From Gemmatimonadaceae bacterium (GTDB taxonomy: Bacteria; Gemmatimonadota; Gemmatimonadetes; Gemmatimonadales; Gemmatimonadaceae): DNA of 64,000 bases. The position numbers were made by a program, and so were the translations under genes. Positions within the stretch are counted from its first letter, which is position 1. Each line of letters starts with the position of its first letter. The notes beneath the pieces were generated by a model. The model was not told where the DNA came from, made no database searches, and saw only the letters and a list, made by a program, of their open reading frames with translations. Where the stretch lies: NCBI GenBank assembly GCA_036003045.1, contig DASYSS010000085.1, positions 1 through 64,000 on the forward strand, given 5' to 3'. Below are positions 1-7,817 of this stretch, piece by piece.

Positions 1-362
1 AATGCGAGAGGTGGCGTCAGCGGGGACCTGCAGCCGGTGCCGTCGATCAGCGGCAGGTTCAACGTGCGTCCGGCCGCCGTCGAAAGCTGCGCGGGCCAGG
101 AGGCCAGCTGGTTCGCCGCAATGAGACCGTCGCCCTGGACGCCGGCGCTGACACTCGTACCGATGGCGAAGTACCTCTGAAAGACGCCGCGCCCTTCGGA
201 CAGGTTCTCGTCGACCCTGGTCGGACCGATGATCGGGTCGGACGTACAGGCCGTGGTCGCCGCCACGACGACGGAGATGAAGGCGAGGATCGAGCGACTG
301 AAGTGGTGCCTGACATGGGTGGGCTGCGAGCGAGAGTGGGTGGGTAGGGGTGGGATGTCCAA
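1..362 (-). CDS. SGNH/GDSL-hydrolase-like lipoprotein, N-terminal part only
   Basis: This is the first 120 codons of a gene that runs off the left edge. A hydrophobic stretch (ILAFISVVVAATTAC) ends in a lipobox cysteine, so an outer-membrane or periplasmic lipoprotein is expected. About 30 residues later comes FAIGTSVSAGVQGDG, which matches the block-I G-x-S-x-(S/T)-A-G-x-Q-S/G-D-G pattern of secreted SGNH hydrolases. These act as esterases or lipases, with this serine as nucleophile. The following region (PAQLSTAAGRTLNLPLIDG) fits the same family. No ATG or GTG precedes the signal peptide in frame; the nearest start is TTG at 362, preceded by a G-rich stretch, so the start is uncertain. The substrate cannot be told from this fragment. 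Confidence 0.6.
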   Translation of the reverse strand, partial: MDIPPLPTHSRSQPTHVRHHFSRSILAFISVVVAATTACTSDPIIGPTRVDENLSEGRGVFQRYFAIGTSVSAGVQGDGLIAANQLASWPAQLSTAAGRTLNLPLIDGTGCRSPLTPPLA

Positions 363-399
363 CGCCCCCGACTCTACGCTTGCCTCGCGGAACGGACGA

Positions 400-453
400 T
401 ACGTCGCGTGACGTAGCGCGCCGGTGTTTCACACTTACGAATGACGTAAGTGT
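400..453. promoter_or_regulatory. Two palindromes sharing the heptamer TGACGTA
   Basis: TACGTC-GCGT-GACGTA (400-415) and ACACTTAC-N7-GTAAGTGT (431-453) are perfect inverted repeats. Both contain TGACGTA in the same orientation (409-415 and 442-448), with starts 33 bp apart, close to three helical turns. They lie upstream of the SGNH lipoprotein and downstream of the potassium symporter gene. No T-run follows the second palindrome, so an operator fits better than a terminator, but this is inference. Confidence 0.4.
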
Positions 454-507
454 TCGTAGAAATCAGTTGTCAGATGAGGATCGCTTGTGCTCGGGCCGCG
501 AGTATGG

Positions 508-2472
508 CTAGCGCGCGCCGGAGACCCGTGCCACGGGCGCCGGAGTGCCCTCGACCGACTCCTCGTCGGCGACGTCGAGCCGCTCGTCGTGGCTGATCCG
601 ATCGCGGAGCCGCACGGCCCGGCCGATCAGATACGGCACGGCCGTGACCACCACGTTGGGCCGGAAGAGAAACGCCGTCCGGATGAAGAGCGCGGTCTTG
701 TTGTGCAGCAGGTGACCGAGCCAGCTGCGCGGGACGATCTCCGGAACGACGAGCGTCACCAGGTCGCCCTCTCCCCGCTCGATCAGTCCATTCACGTAGT
801 CGACGAGCGGGCGCAGCACGGATCGATAGGGCGACGCGAGGACCACGAGCTGGACCCCGATGTCCCATTCATCCCACCGCCGCCGCAATTCGGCCGACGT
901 GTCGGGATCCACTTCGACGTAGATCGCGCGAACGTCCTCCGAGATCGTCGTCGCGTAGACCAGCGCTCCGGCCGCCGGCTTCGTGATGCCGTTCACCGGG
1001 ACGAGCACGGTGTGGTGCAGAAACATCAACGGCGCCTGTCCGTTGTAGGCGACCTCGCGGGCGAAGTGCTCGTAGTGACGATGGATCCGCACCAGCACGT
1101 AGATGATCAGCGGAATGATCAGCACCACGATCCACGCGCCTTCCGTGAACTTCGTCGCCACCTGGATGAGCGACACCACCGCGGTGGCAACGGCGCCGAG
1201 TCCGTTGAGCGCGGCGCGCCACTTCCACCCGGGCGCGCGGCTCCGCACCCAGTGCATCACCATCCCCGCCTGCGAAAGCGTGAAGCACACGAACACACCG
1301 ATGGCGTAGAGCGGAATCAACGCGCTCGTCTGACCGCGAAATGCCCAGATCAGCGCGGCCGCGACCGCGGCGAGGGCGATGATGCCGTTCGAGAACGCCA
1401 GACGATCCCCTCGCGCGGCGAACTGACGCGGCATGTACCGGTCTCGCGCGAGAATGCTCGACAGCCGCGGGAAATCGGCGAACGCCGTGTTGGCCGCCAG
1501 CACGAGGATCGCGAACGTTGCGTATTGGAACGCGTAGTAGACGATACCGGCGCCGAACACGTGGCGAGCGATCTGCGACAGCACCGTCTCGCTTGCCGAC
1601 GGCATCACCGCGAAATGATGCGCCAAGCCGCTCACGCCGAGGAACGACACGGCGAGGATCGCGGCCATCCATCCCAGTGTGGTCGCCGCGTTCTTCGCGC
1701 TCGGCTGCTTGAACGCGCCGACGCCATTCGAGATCGCTTCGGTCCCCGTCATCGCCGAACATCCTTCGGCGAACCCGCGAAGCACGAGAAAGGCCAGCGC
1801 GAATCCGACCGGACCCGGCACCGACGGTGGCCGAGCCGGCGCACCGCCGGCTGCGTCTCCGACAAACGCCGCGATGATGCCTTGGACGATCAGCCCCAAC
1901 ATCATCACGACGAAGACGTACGTCGGAATACTGAACGCGATGCCCGACTCGCGCACGCCGCGAAGATTCACGAGCATCAACAGCAGCACCGCGCCCACGC
2001 CCAGCGCGACGGTGTGGGGCAACAGGCGCGGATACGCCGACGTGATGGCCGCGACGCCGCCAGATATGGATACCGACACCGTGAGGATGTAGTCGGTGAG
2101 CAGCGCGGCGGCGGCGATCAGGCCGGGCATCGTCCCGAGATTGTCCTTGGCGACGGTGTAGGACCCGCCGCCTCCCGGATACGCAAAGATCGTTTGCCGG
2201 TACGAAAGGGCGACGAGCACGAGCAGCCCGACGATCACCGCCGAAATCGGCACGACGTAAGAGAGCGCCGCGCCGCCAAGGACGGCGAGGACGATGAGCG
2301 ATTGTTCCGTCGCGTAGGCGACGGAAGAGATGGCGTCGGAAGAGAGGACGGCGAGCGCCGTGCGCTTATTCAGCCGCTCGTGCTCGAGGCGGTCCGAAGC
2401 GAGGGGTCTGCCAAATAGAACTCGCTTGAGACGACCAAACGGCGTCGGGACGGAATGGACGGGTGATACCAC
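508..2472 (-). CDS. kimA: KimA-type potassium:proton symporter (APC superfamily)
   Basis: A 654-residue inner-membrane transporter with about 12 membrane segments and a cytoplasmic C-terminal domain of roughly 200 residues. It resembles Bacillus KimA (formerly YdaO) throughout as I recall that sequence: LSSDAISSVAYATEQ near residue 45, SYRQTIFAYPGGGGSY near 90, a CSAMTGTEAISN motif near 235, LAANTAFADFPRL near 315, and SPYRSVLRPL in the cytoplasmic tail. KimA is a high-affinity potassium-proton symporter whose cytoplasmic domain binds c-di-AMP in Firmicutes. The start is GTG at 2472. It lies 59 bp after a KdpD-like kinase and its KdpE-like regulator, so it is probably their target and the last gene of that operon. 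Generic annotation would call it an amino-acid permease; I think potassium transport is more likely. Confidence 0.8.
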   Translation of the reverse strand: MVSPVHSVPTPFGRLKRVLFGRPLASDRLEHERLNKRTALAVLSSDAISSVAYATEQSLIVLAVLGGAALSYVVPISAVIVGLLVLVALSYRQTIFAYPGGGGSYTVAKDNLGTMPGLIAAAALLTDYILTVSVSISGGVAAITSAYPRLLPHTVALGVGAVLLLMLVNLRGVRESGIAFSIPTYVFVVMMLGLIVQGIIAAFVGDAAGGAPARPPSVPGPVGFALAFLVLRGFAEGCSAMTGTEAISNGVGAFKQPSAKNAATTLGWMAAILAVSFLGVSGLAHHFAVMPSASETVLSQIARHVFGAGIVYYAFQYATFAILVLAANTAFADFPRLSSILARDRYMPRQFAARGDRLAFSNGIIALAAVAAALIWAFRGQTSALIPLYAIGVFVCFTLSQAGMVMHWVRSRAPGWKWRAALNGLGAVATAVVSLIQVATKFTEGAWIVVLIIPLIIYVLVRIHRHYEHFAREVAYNGQAPLMFLHHTVLVPVNGITKPAAGALVYATTISEDVRAIYVEVDPDTSAELRRRWDEWDIGVQLVVLASPYRSVLRPLVDYVNGLIERGEGDLVTLVVPEIVPRSWLGHLLHNKTALFIRTAFLFRPNVVVTAVPYLIGRAVRLRDRISHDERLDVADEESVEGTPAPVARVSGAR

Positions 2473-2498
2473 AGCACCGTGATCTTACGACCTCACGC

Positions 2499-2520
2499 GT
2501 AAAGACCGCGTGAAGACCGC
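2499..2520. promoter_or_regulatory. Tandem 11-bp direct repeat before kimA
   Basis: GTAAAGACCGC (2499-2509) is followed immediately by GTGAAGACCGC (2510-2520), ending 12 bp before the kinase stop codon and starting 27 bp upstream of the kimA start. OmpR/PhoB-family regulators bind tandem 11-bp direct repeats in head-to-tail dimers, and the regulator encoded in this operon belongs to that family. A role as its binding site is inference from the geometry. Confidence 0.4.
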
Positions 2521-2531
2521 CCCGCTTTCCA

Positions 2532-4160
2532 TTAAGATTTCGAGAATCCCCCCTCGCCGTCGCCGTCGAAGGCCGAGCTTGGGATCGCGGGCACGCGGAA
2601 GCGGAAAATGCTGCCGCCCCCCGGGCGCTCCTCCAGATCCAGTCCACCGCCTTGGGCCGCCGCAATGCCGCGCGAGATCGACAAACCGAGCCCGGCGCCG
2701 CCGACGTCCGGCGCGCCCGACTGCGGACCCGGTCGTCGATAGAACGCCTCGAATATCCGCTCGCGCTCGGCGCGCGGAACACCAGGCCCGCGATCGGCCA
2801 CCGCGAAGACGAGCCATCGACCGTCCAGCGTCGCCGTCAGATCGATCGGCGTCCCCGGAGGCGAATACTTGGCGGCGTTGTCGATCAGGTTCACGATCGC
2901 GCGCAGCGTCTCCGAAAAGTCGAAGGAGCCGAAAAGCAGCGCTTCGCTGGAGTCGGTCGTGACGCGCAGCTCGCGTCCCGCCAACCGACCGGACACCTGC
3001 TGCGCGGCGGCGCCGAGCAGGTCCTCGGCTTCGTTCGGCTGGACGTTCGGCGCGGCGACACCGGTCGTGATTCGCGACAGGTCGAGCATCTGAGCCACGA
3101 AACGGTTCAGGCGGTCGGCTTCTTCTTCGATGACGTCCGCGCGGTCGTCGCCGCCCGCCGCGATCTCGTGCGCCAGCCCCTTGATCGTCGTGAGCGGCGT
3201 GCGGAGATCGTGCGACACCGACGCCAGCACGGCGTCCTTCGCGCGATGAGCTTCCTGCAGCGTTTGCGCACGTTCCGCATCGGCGACGAGGCGCACTCGC
3301 TCGAGGCCAAGCGCGGCGTAATACGACAACGCGTCGAGGACGCGGATCTGCGCGGCGCTCGCCGACAGCCCTTCATTCCTCGCGACGCGAAGCACGCCGA
3401 CGGTTCGGCCGCGCGCCTGCAGCGGTCGAATGAACGCGCGCACCGCCGGGTGCGCGCCGTCACCTTGGACGATGAGCTCCGCGGAGGCATCCGCGGTCGA
3501 GCTGCCGTCCACGAACTCGGCGGCTGGGCGTCCCTCGCGCACGGCCGACTCGACCAGCTTTTCGTCGATCGGTTGTCGCTTGGCCGGCTCGCTCGACTCG
3601 GCGGCCAGCCGCACCCCGCGCGACTCGGCGTCCGCCGCGTACACACCGCATCGATCGAGCGAGAGCGACGTGCGAATCACCGACGCGATTGCGACGAGCG
3701 CGTCCTCGGCGCGAGCGGTGCTCAGCGTCTCCGCACCGAGCGACGCGAGCCGGTCGATCTCGACGGCGCGTTGTCGCGCCGCCGCGGCTTCCGCCTGCGC
3801 GCGGTAAAGCAGTTGCGCCGACAACACGGCGGTCGCGAGGAACGCGAGCAGAACGAACCAGTTGAGCGGATCCTGGATCGTGAACGTTCCGAACGGCGGC
3901 AGGAAAAAGTAGTCGAAGCTGAGGAACGCGACGGCCGCGAGCGCCAGGCCCAGCGGTCGCCCGCGCCGGGCACTGCCCCCCTGGACCACGAGCAGGTACC
4001 CGAGCGTGATGTACGTGGCGTTGAGATGCGGACGCACGGAGATGAGAAATGCCGTGACGACCACGAGGAGCGCGAACCACGCGACCCATTCGACCCAGGG
4101 TCTGGGCGTGGCGCGGCCGTCGCGCGCGTCTTCGGCGGCGTCGCGCGTACGCGAGTTCAC
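2532..4160 (-). CDS. KdpD-like sensor histidine kinase lacking the KdpD N-terminal domain
   Basis: A 542-residue membrane kinase. Residues about 20-120 hold four hydrophobic segments with FDYFFLPPFGTFTIQDP, the signature of the DUF4118 membrane domain of KdpD. A GAF-like region follows (about 150-290), then HisKA with the phosphoacceptor in SVSHDLRTPLTTIKG, an N-box (NLIDNAAKYSP), G1 (DRGPGVP), an F-box and G2 (GGAGLGLSISRG). Canonical KdpD is about 900 residues and begins with a KdpD sensor domain plus a universal-stress-protein domain; both are absent here. The GTG start at 4160 overlaps the stop of the upstream response regulator (GTGA), so the two are translationally coupled. It probably phosphorylates that regulator to control potassium uptake through the downstream symporter. 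Confidence 0.85.
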   Translation of the reverse strand: MNSRTRDAAEDARDGRATPRPWVEWVAWFALLVVVTAFLISVRPHLNATYITLGYLLVVQGGSARRGRPLGLALAAVAFLSFDYFFLPPFGTFTIQDPLNWFVLLAFLATAVLSAQLLYRAQAEAAAARQRAVEIDRLASLGAETLSTARAEDALVAIASVIRTSLSLDRCGVYAADAESRGVRLAAESSEPAKRQPIDEKLVESAVREGRPAAEFVDGSSTADASAELIVQGDGAHPAVRAFIRPLQARGRTVGVLRVARNEGLSASAAQIRVLDALSYYAALGLERVRLVADAERAQTLQEAHRAKDAVLASVSHDLRTPLTTIKGLAHEIAAGGDDRADVIEEEADRLNRFVAQMLDLSRITTGVAAPNVQPNEAEDLLGAAAQQVSGRLAGRELRVTTDSSEALLFGSFDFSETLRAIVNLIDNAAKYSPPGTPIDLTATLDGRWLVFAVADRGPGVPRAERERIFEAFYRRPGPQSGAPDVGGAGLGLSISRGIAAAQGGGLDLEERPGGGSIFRFRVPAIPSSAFDGDGEGGFSKS

Positions 4161-4852
4161 GGCTCGGTTTCGAACCGGTACCCGACACCGGGTTCCGTGA
4201 CGATCAGCTTCGGGCGCACGGGATCCGTCTCGAGCTTGCGTCGAAGGCTGCGCACGTGCACGCGCAGATACTGTTGCATGTCGCCCGACGAATTCCCCCA
4301 CACCGCGCGGAACAACTGTTGGTGCGTGAGTGTTCGGCCCGCGTGCTTGAGTAACGTGCGCAACAACTCCCACTCGATCTTGGTGAGATGGACGGGTGCG
4401 TCCGCTTTCTTGACCGACGGCTTCACGGGATCGATCACGAGGTCGCCGATCGTGATCACCTGCCCGGCGCCGGCGGCCGGCGCGAGACGCGAGCGACGCA
4501 GTTGCGCGCGAACACGTGCCTGGAGCTCGCCGGGGCTGAACGGCTTGGTCACGTAGTCGTCGGCACCCGCGTCGAGCAGCGTCACTTTCTCTTGGTCCGA
4601 ATGCCGCGCTGAGAGGACGATGATCGGCGCTTGCGACCATGAGCGGATCTCTCGGCAGACTTCGACGCCGCCGGCGTCCGGCAGTCCGAGATCGAGGACG
4701 ATGAGCGCGGGACGCTCCGCCGCCGCGAGGTCGATCGCGTCGCGCGCGTTCGACGCCTCGATCACTCGCGTGTTGTCCGACGCGAGTGCATTGCGCACGA
4801 CCCGACGAATCTGCGGTTCGTCATCGACCACGAGCACGACGTCGTTAGCCAT
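4157..4852 (-). CDS. KdpE-like OmpR-family response regulator
   Basis: A 231-residue two-domain regulator. The receiver domain (about 3-118) has the acidic pocket VVDDEP, the phosphoacceptor aspartate in VLDLGLPDAGG, a switch serine in VLSARHS and the lysine in TKPFSPGEL. The C-terminal winged helix (about 130-230) ends with the recognition region VHVRSLRRKLE and VGYRFE, as in KdpE. The ATG at 4852 was chosen because it begins directly before the receiver fold (MANDVVLVVDDEP); an in-frame start 36 bp upstream would add an unrelated tail. It is the first gene of the three-gene unit with the kinase and KimA-type symporter. Confidence 0.9.
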   Translation of the reverse strand: MANDVVLVVDDEPQIRRVVRNALASDNTRVIEASNARDAIDLAAAERPALIVLDLGLPDAGGVEVCREIRSWSQAPIIVLSARHSDQEKVTLLDAGADDYVTKPFSPGELQARVRAQLRRSRLAPAAGAGQVITIGDLVIDPVKPSVKKADAPVHLTKIEWELLRTLLKHAGRTLTHQQLFRAVWGNSSGDMQQYLRVHVRSLRRKLETDPVRPKLIVTEPGVGYRFETEP

Positions 4853-4894
4853 GCCTTGAAGTCTGCCGACGTCGCAAACGCGCTGCAACGATTG

Positions 4895-5022
4895 GGTGGA
4901 CGGGTCGACGGGTGGACAGGTGGACGGGACCGCTGAGGACCCAATCCCAAATGACTGACGTCAGGCGCTGAAGTAAGACGGACGATCTTCTCGCGGCCCA
5001 CCTGTCCACCTGTCCACCTGTC
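4895..5022. repeat. Inverted pair of 8-bp tandem repeat arrays (locus A)
   Basis: Left arm: four 8-bp units (GGTGGACG, GGTCGACG, GGTGGACA, GGTGGACG) at 4895-4926. Right arm: CCTGTCCA, CCTGTCCA and a partial CCTGTCA at 5001-5023, the reverse complement of the TGGACAGG phase of the left arm. The two arms are about 75 bp apart and could pair into a long hairpin. The locus sits in the non-coding stretch 4853-5133 between the divergent response regulator and small secreted protein genes. Three other loci in the window share this architecture with different unit sequences. Confidence 0.75.
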
Positions 5023-5133
5023 ACCGTTAACGGCAACGCCCCCTCGATCGTCCCACCAACCGGGGGCGCGGGTGCGATCGATCGGCCCGTGACATGGCGC
5101 ACAACCCACTCGCTCCACCGATGGAGGAAGCGT

Positions 5134-5358
5134 ATGAAGATGCTTTTGTTGGCGGCCGGGCTCACCGGCACGATGGCGTTCACGCCGGCGACGATCGAAC
5201 CCCACCCGCACATTCGCAGCGCCGTCGTCGAACTCGAGGCAGCTAAGCAAGAGCTCAAGACCGCGGCCCACGACTTCGGCGGCCACCGCGTCCAAGCGAT
5301 CAAGGCGATCGACGCGGCGGTTCGTCAGCTCAAGCTCGCCCAGCAGTTCGACAAATAA
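5134..5358 (+). CDS. Small secreted protein with HPH and HDFGGHR motifs
   Basis: A 74-residue protein. The ATG at 5134 follows a GGAGG by a suitable distance, and a signal peptide (MLLALAAG-like, ending near AFTPA) is followed by HPHIRSAVVELEAAKQEL, then HDFGGHRVQAIKAIDAAVRQL. The pattern of two amphipathic helices with conserved histidines (HPHI, HDFGGHR) matches a family of small periplasmic proteins I have met in acidobacterial and planctomycete genomes but to which I can attach no function. Metal binding by the histidines is possible and unproven. It is transcribed divergently from the response regulator and ends in a strong hairpin shared with the convergent peptidase T gene. Confidence 0.7.
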   Translation: MKMLLLAAGLTGTMAFTPATIEPHPHIRSAVVELEAAKQELKTAAHDFGGHRVQAIKAIDAAVRQLKLAQQFDK

Positions 5359-5368
5359 ATCTCCTCGA

Positions 5369-5408
5369 CGGAACCGGCGGCGGGCGTCGCGGCCCGCCGC
5401 CGGTTCCG
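5369..5408. terminator. Strong hairpin between convergent genes
   Basis: A perfect 16-bp stem (5369-5384 with 5393-5408) and an 8-nt loop lie between the small secreted protein gene and the pepT stop. There is no long T-run on either side, so it may be a bidirectional stability hairpin or a factor-assisted terminator. Confidence 0.6.
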
Positions 5409-5413
5409 CGTCT

Positions 5414-6688
5414 CTACGCCTTGCCGTCCGCGACGAACAGTTGGACGAGGTGGACCAGAGTCTCCGTGGTCTTCTCGAGCCCGCGCCGCGAATTGAATTC
5501 CAACTTGCTGTGAAAGTTGAAGCCGCCGGTGAAGATGTTGGGGCACGGCAGACCGCGAAACGTGAGCTTCGATCCGTCTGTGCCGCCGCGAATCGGCTTC
5601 GTGAACGGTGAGAGACCTGCGCGACGCGCCGCCTCGAGCGCGTTGGCCGTCAGCTCCGGGCGGTTCTTCAGCACCTCTTTCATGTTCTTGTAGTTCTCCT
5701 TCACGTCGACCGAGGCGCTGACGCCGGAACAGTGGCGCTCCGTCTCCATGGCGATCTCACGGAGCACGCGCTCCTTCTCCTCGAGGCCCGCGAGCTCGAA
5801 ATCGCGCAGCAAAACCTTGATGCTCGACTGCTCGACGTCGGCAACGCCCGCGTACGGGTGCACGAAGCCGGCACGGTCCTCGGTCGTCTCGGGCAGCATG
5901 TCCTTCGGCATGCGGCCCACGAAATCGCCGAGCGCGTAGATCGAGTTCACCATCACGCCCTTGGCGGTGCCGGGATGTGTATTCTTTCCCCGGAACGTGA
6001 CCGTCGCCAGCCGCGCGCTCCACGTTTCGTCGCTGATCTCCCCGAGCTCGCCGCCGTCGACCGTGTAGCCGATCTCCGCGCCGAAGTACTCGACGTCGAA
6101 CTTGTCGATGCCGCTGCCGATCTCCTCGTCGGCGGTGAACCCGACCTTGATGGTCCCGTGCGGAATCTGCGGATTTCGCAGGAGCGTGTCGGCGAGCGTC
6201 ATGATCGCGGCGACGCCGGCCTTGTCGTCTGAACCAAGCAGCGTCGTGCCGTCGGTGGTGATGATGTCGTCGCCAATCATGTCGGCGAGCGCCGGGTTCT
6301 GCGCCACGGTCAGCACCTGCGACGTGTCACCCGGCAGCGTGATGTCGCCACCCCGATAATTCGCGTGAATCGTCGGCCTGACGCCCGTTCCGCTCACGGC
6401 CGGCGACGTGTCGACGTGGGCGAGCAGGCCGAGCACCGGCGTCGATTTCGCCCGGGCTTCGGGGACGGACGCCGGAATCGTCGCGTAGACCATGCAGTGG
6501 TCGCTCACCGACACGTCGCTCGCCCCGAGCGACGTGAGCTCTTCGACGAGGAGCTTGGCCAGCGTCCATTGGCTGGGCGTGCTGGGCGTGGTGGACGCGT
6601 CTTCGCGCGATTGCGTGTCGACGCGGACATAACGAAGGAATCGGTCGACGACGGATTCTTTGGGCGGCGCGAGAGGATGTTCGCTCAT
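5414..6688 (-). CDS. pepT: Peptidase T (tripeptide aminopeptidase)
   Basis: A 424-residue cytosolic M20B metallopeptidase that removes the N-terminal residue of tripeptides. The dinuclear zinc site is visible: LLAHVDTSPAV (histidine and catalytic aspartate), LLGSDDKAGVAAIM (bridging aspartate), TADEEIGSG (catalytic and ligand glutamates), YTVDGGELGE, and the C-terminal PIRGGTDGSKLTFRGLPCPN with a final ligand in GGFNFHSK. Length matches the family. The ATG at 6688 is preferred over a TTG nine bases upstream. It is divergent from the nitroreductase gene with 58 bp between starts, and is one of several peptidases in the window. Confidence 0.95.
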   Translation of the reverse strand: MSEHPLAPPKESVVDRFLRYVRVDTQSREDASTTPSTPSQWTLAKLLVEELTSLGASDVSVSDHCMVYATIPASVPEARAKSTPVLGLLAHVDTSPAVSGTGVRPTIHANYRGGDITLPGDTSQVLTVAQNPALADMIGDDIITTDGTTLLGSDDKAGVAAIMTLADTLLRNPQIPHGTIKVGFTADEEIGSGIDKFDVEYFGAEIGYTVDGGELGEISDETWSARLATVTFRGKNTHPGTAKGVMVNSIYALGDFVGRMPKDMLPETTEDRAGFVHPYAGVADVEQSSIKVLLRDFELAGLEEKERVLREIAMETERHCSGVSASVDVKENYKNMKEVLKNRPELTANALEAARRAGLSPFTKPIRGGTDGSKLTFRGLPCPNIFTGGFNFHSKLEFNSRRGLEKTTETLVHLVQLFVADGKA

Positions 6689-6746
6689 GGTGCTCAAGAG
6701 CTACGCGGAGCGTTCGGCGGAATCAACCCTCGTTACCTTGCGAGCC

Positions 6747-7307
6747 ATGGACGTCATCGAAGCCATCCGAGCCCGGCGCTCGATCAAACGGTTCAGACCA
6801 TCGCCGGTGACCCGCGAGCAGATCGAAACGCTGCTCGACGTCGCAACACTCGCCCCGAACCACCGGCTCACGCAGCCCTGGCGCTTCTACGTCCTCGGCC
6901 CGGCCGCGAGGCACGCGTACGGCATGGCGCTCGGCGAGCGAAAAGCTCGCAAGCAGCCGGATCCCGAGAGCGGCCGCGCAGTCAAAGAAGCGGTGGCGCG
7001 CGAACACTTCGAGCTCCCCGCGATGATCGCCGTCGCCGTCGTGCAGAGCGACGACCCCGAGGTTGCGAAGGAGGACTACGCCGCTGCGATGATGGCCGTG
7101 CTGAACCTCTCACTCGGCGCGATCGACCTGGGGCTCGGCACACACATCAAAACGGGCGGCGTGATGGACGACGCCGCCGCCCGCTCCGCCGCCGGGGTGC
7201 ACGACAGCGAGAAGATCGTCGCGATCGTGAACGTCGGCACGCCAGCAGAGGTGCCGCCCGGGAAGCGTAGGACTCCGGCCGGAGAACTCACCACTTGGCG
7301 AGACTGA
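6747..7307 (+). CDS. Nitroreductase-family flavoprotein
   Basis: A 186-residue FMN-dependent NAD(P)H oxidoreductase, similar in size to the short YdjA-like nitroreductases. The FMN phosphate-binding motif is RARRSIKRF near residue 8, followed by LATLAPNHRLTQPWRFYV. GLGTHIKTGG near 130 is the second cofactor loop. The start at 6747 (MDVIEAIRARRS) is the family start; upstream in-frame codons encode unrelated sequence. The native substrate is unknown. Its stop lies immediately beside the left repeat array of locus B. Confidence 0.85.
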   Translation: MDVIEAIRARRSIKRFRPSPVTREQIETLLDVATLAPNHRLTQPWRFYVLGPAARHAYGMALGERKARKQPDPESGRAVKEAVAREHFELPAMIAVAVVQSDDPEVAKEDYAAAMMAVLNLSLGAIDLGLGTHIKTGGVMDDAAARSAAGVHDSEKIVAIVNVGTPAEVPPGKRRTPAGELTTWRD

Positions 7308-7311
7308 AGGG

Positions 7312-7358
7312 GTAGGCCGGTAGGCCGGTAGGCCGAAAACCAGTAGGCCGGTAGGCCG
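7312..7358. repeat. Left array of locus B: five GTAGGCCG units
   Basis: Three perfect GTAGGCCG units (7312-7335), a 7-bp spacer (7336-7342) and two more (7343-7358). The array starts 4 bp after the nitroreductase stop and ends 9 bp before the stop of the four-helix-bundle gene. Its unit is the exact reverse complement of the unit at 7818-7857 on the other side of that gene. Confidence 0.9.
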
Positions 7359-7367
7359 CACAACTTC

Positions 7368-7730
7368 CTAGTTGAGCCGAGACCGCAAACTCGAGATCAG
7401 ACGCGACAGCATTTTCTTAGAGTCTGTCGCTTTGGCGTGCAGGGCGGTCAACTCATTCGGATCGCCGAAGCTAAGTTGCTGCGCCAGCTCGATCTGAAAC
7501 TGGAGTTCAGCGGCTGAACCAATCGCCTGGTGCAAAAAGACGAGAAACGCTCGGTTGGTGACTCGATAGCAGCCCTCGACGACATTCGACCCGATGGAGA
7601 CAGAGGCGCGGCGCATCTGAGCGGTCAATCCGAACCGCTCTGAAGTCGGGAATCGCGCGGTGACGCGGTACGTCGCAATCACGAGTTCGCGCGCCTCGGC
7701 CGTAACTCGGAGATCGTCAGGATTTCGCAT
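7368..7730 (-). CDS. Four-helix-bundle protein (S23 / 23S rRNA intervening-sequence protein family)
   Basis: A 120-residue protein made almost wholly of amphipathic helices. Diagnostic features are the LRVTAEARELVIATYRVT start, FPTSERFGLTAQMRRASVSI near residue 30, then SNVVEGCYR, the conserved turn of this family, and a last helix ending SLRSRLN. Members occur inside 23S rRNA intervening sequences, as Avd in diversity-generating retroelements, and as orphan chromosomal genes of unknown role. Here there is no reverse transcriptase and no rRNA. The gene is visibly poorer in G+C than its neighbours (66 of 120 bases in 7381-7500) and is enclosed by inverted 8-bp repeat arrays, both signs of transfer. 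The ATG at 7730 is chosen over a TTG two codons upstream. Confidence 0.85.
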   Translation of the reverse strand: MRNPDDLRVTAEARELVIATYRVTARFPTSERFGLTAQMRRASVSIGSNVVEGCYRVTNRAFLVFLHQAIGSAAELQFQIELAQQLSFGDPNELTALHAKATDSKKMLSRLISSLRSRLN

Positions 7731-7817
7731 GGCCAATACTGACTTCGGGGGCCCCGAAACCGCGGATCATTCCATTGCGACTGTACCATTCGAACGCAGC
7801 ACGCCGTTAATGTTCCC

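Noticed and set aside
487-2418. Long open frame on the plus strand opposite the KimA gene
   Set aside because: Its translation is Arg/His/Asp-rich with no domain, a typical antisense shadow of a high-G+C gene; the minus strand encodes a clear transporter.
2652-4556. Long plus-strand frame opposite the sensor kinase and response regulator
   Set aside because: Low-complexity Arg-rich translation without recognisable motifs.
7368-7730. Avd protein of a diversity-generating retroelement
   Set aside because: No reverse transcriptase, template repeat or variable repeat is present near the gene.
7368-7730. rRNA intervening sequence
   Set aside because: No 23S rRNA sequence flanks the gene.
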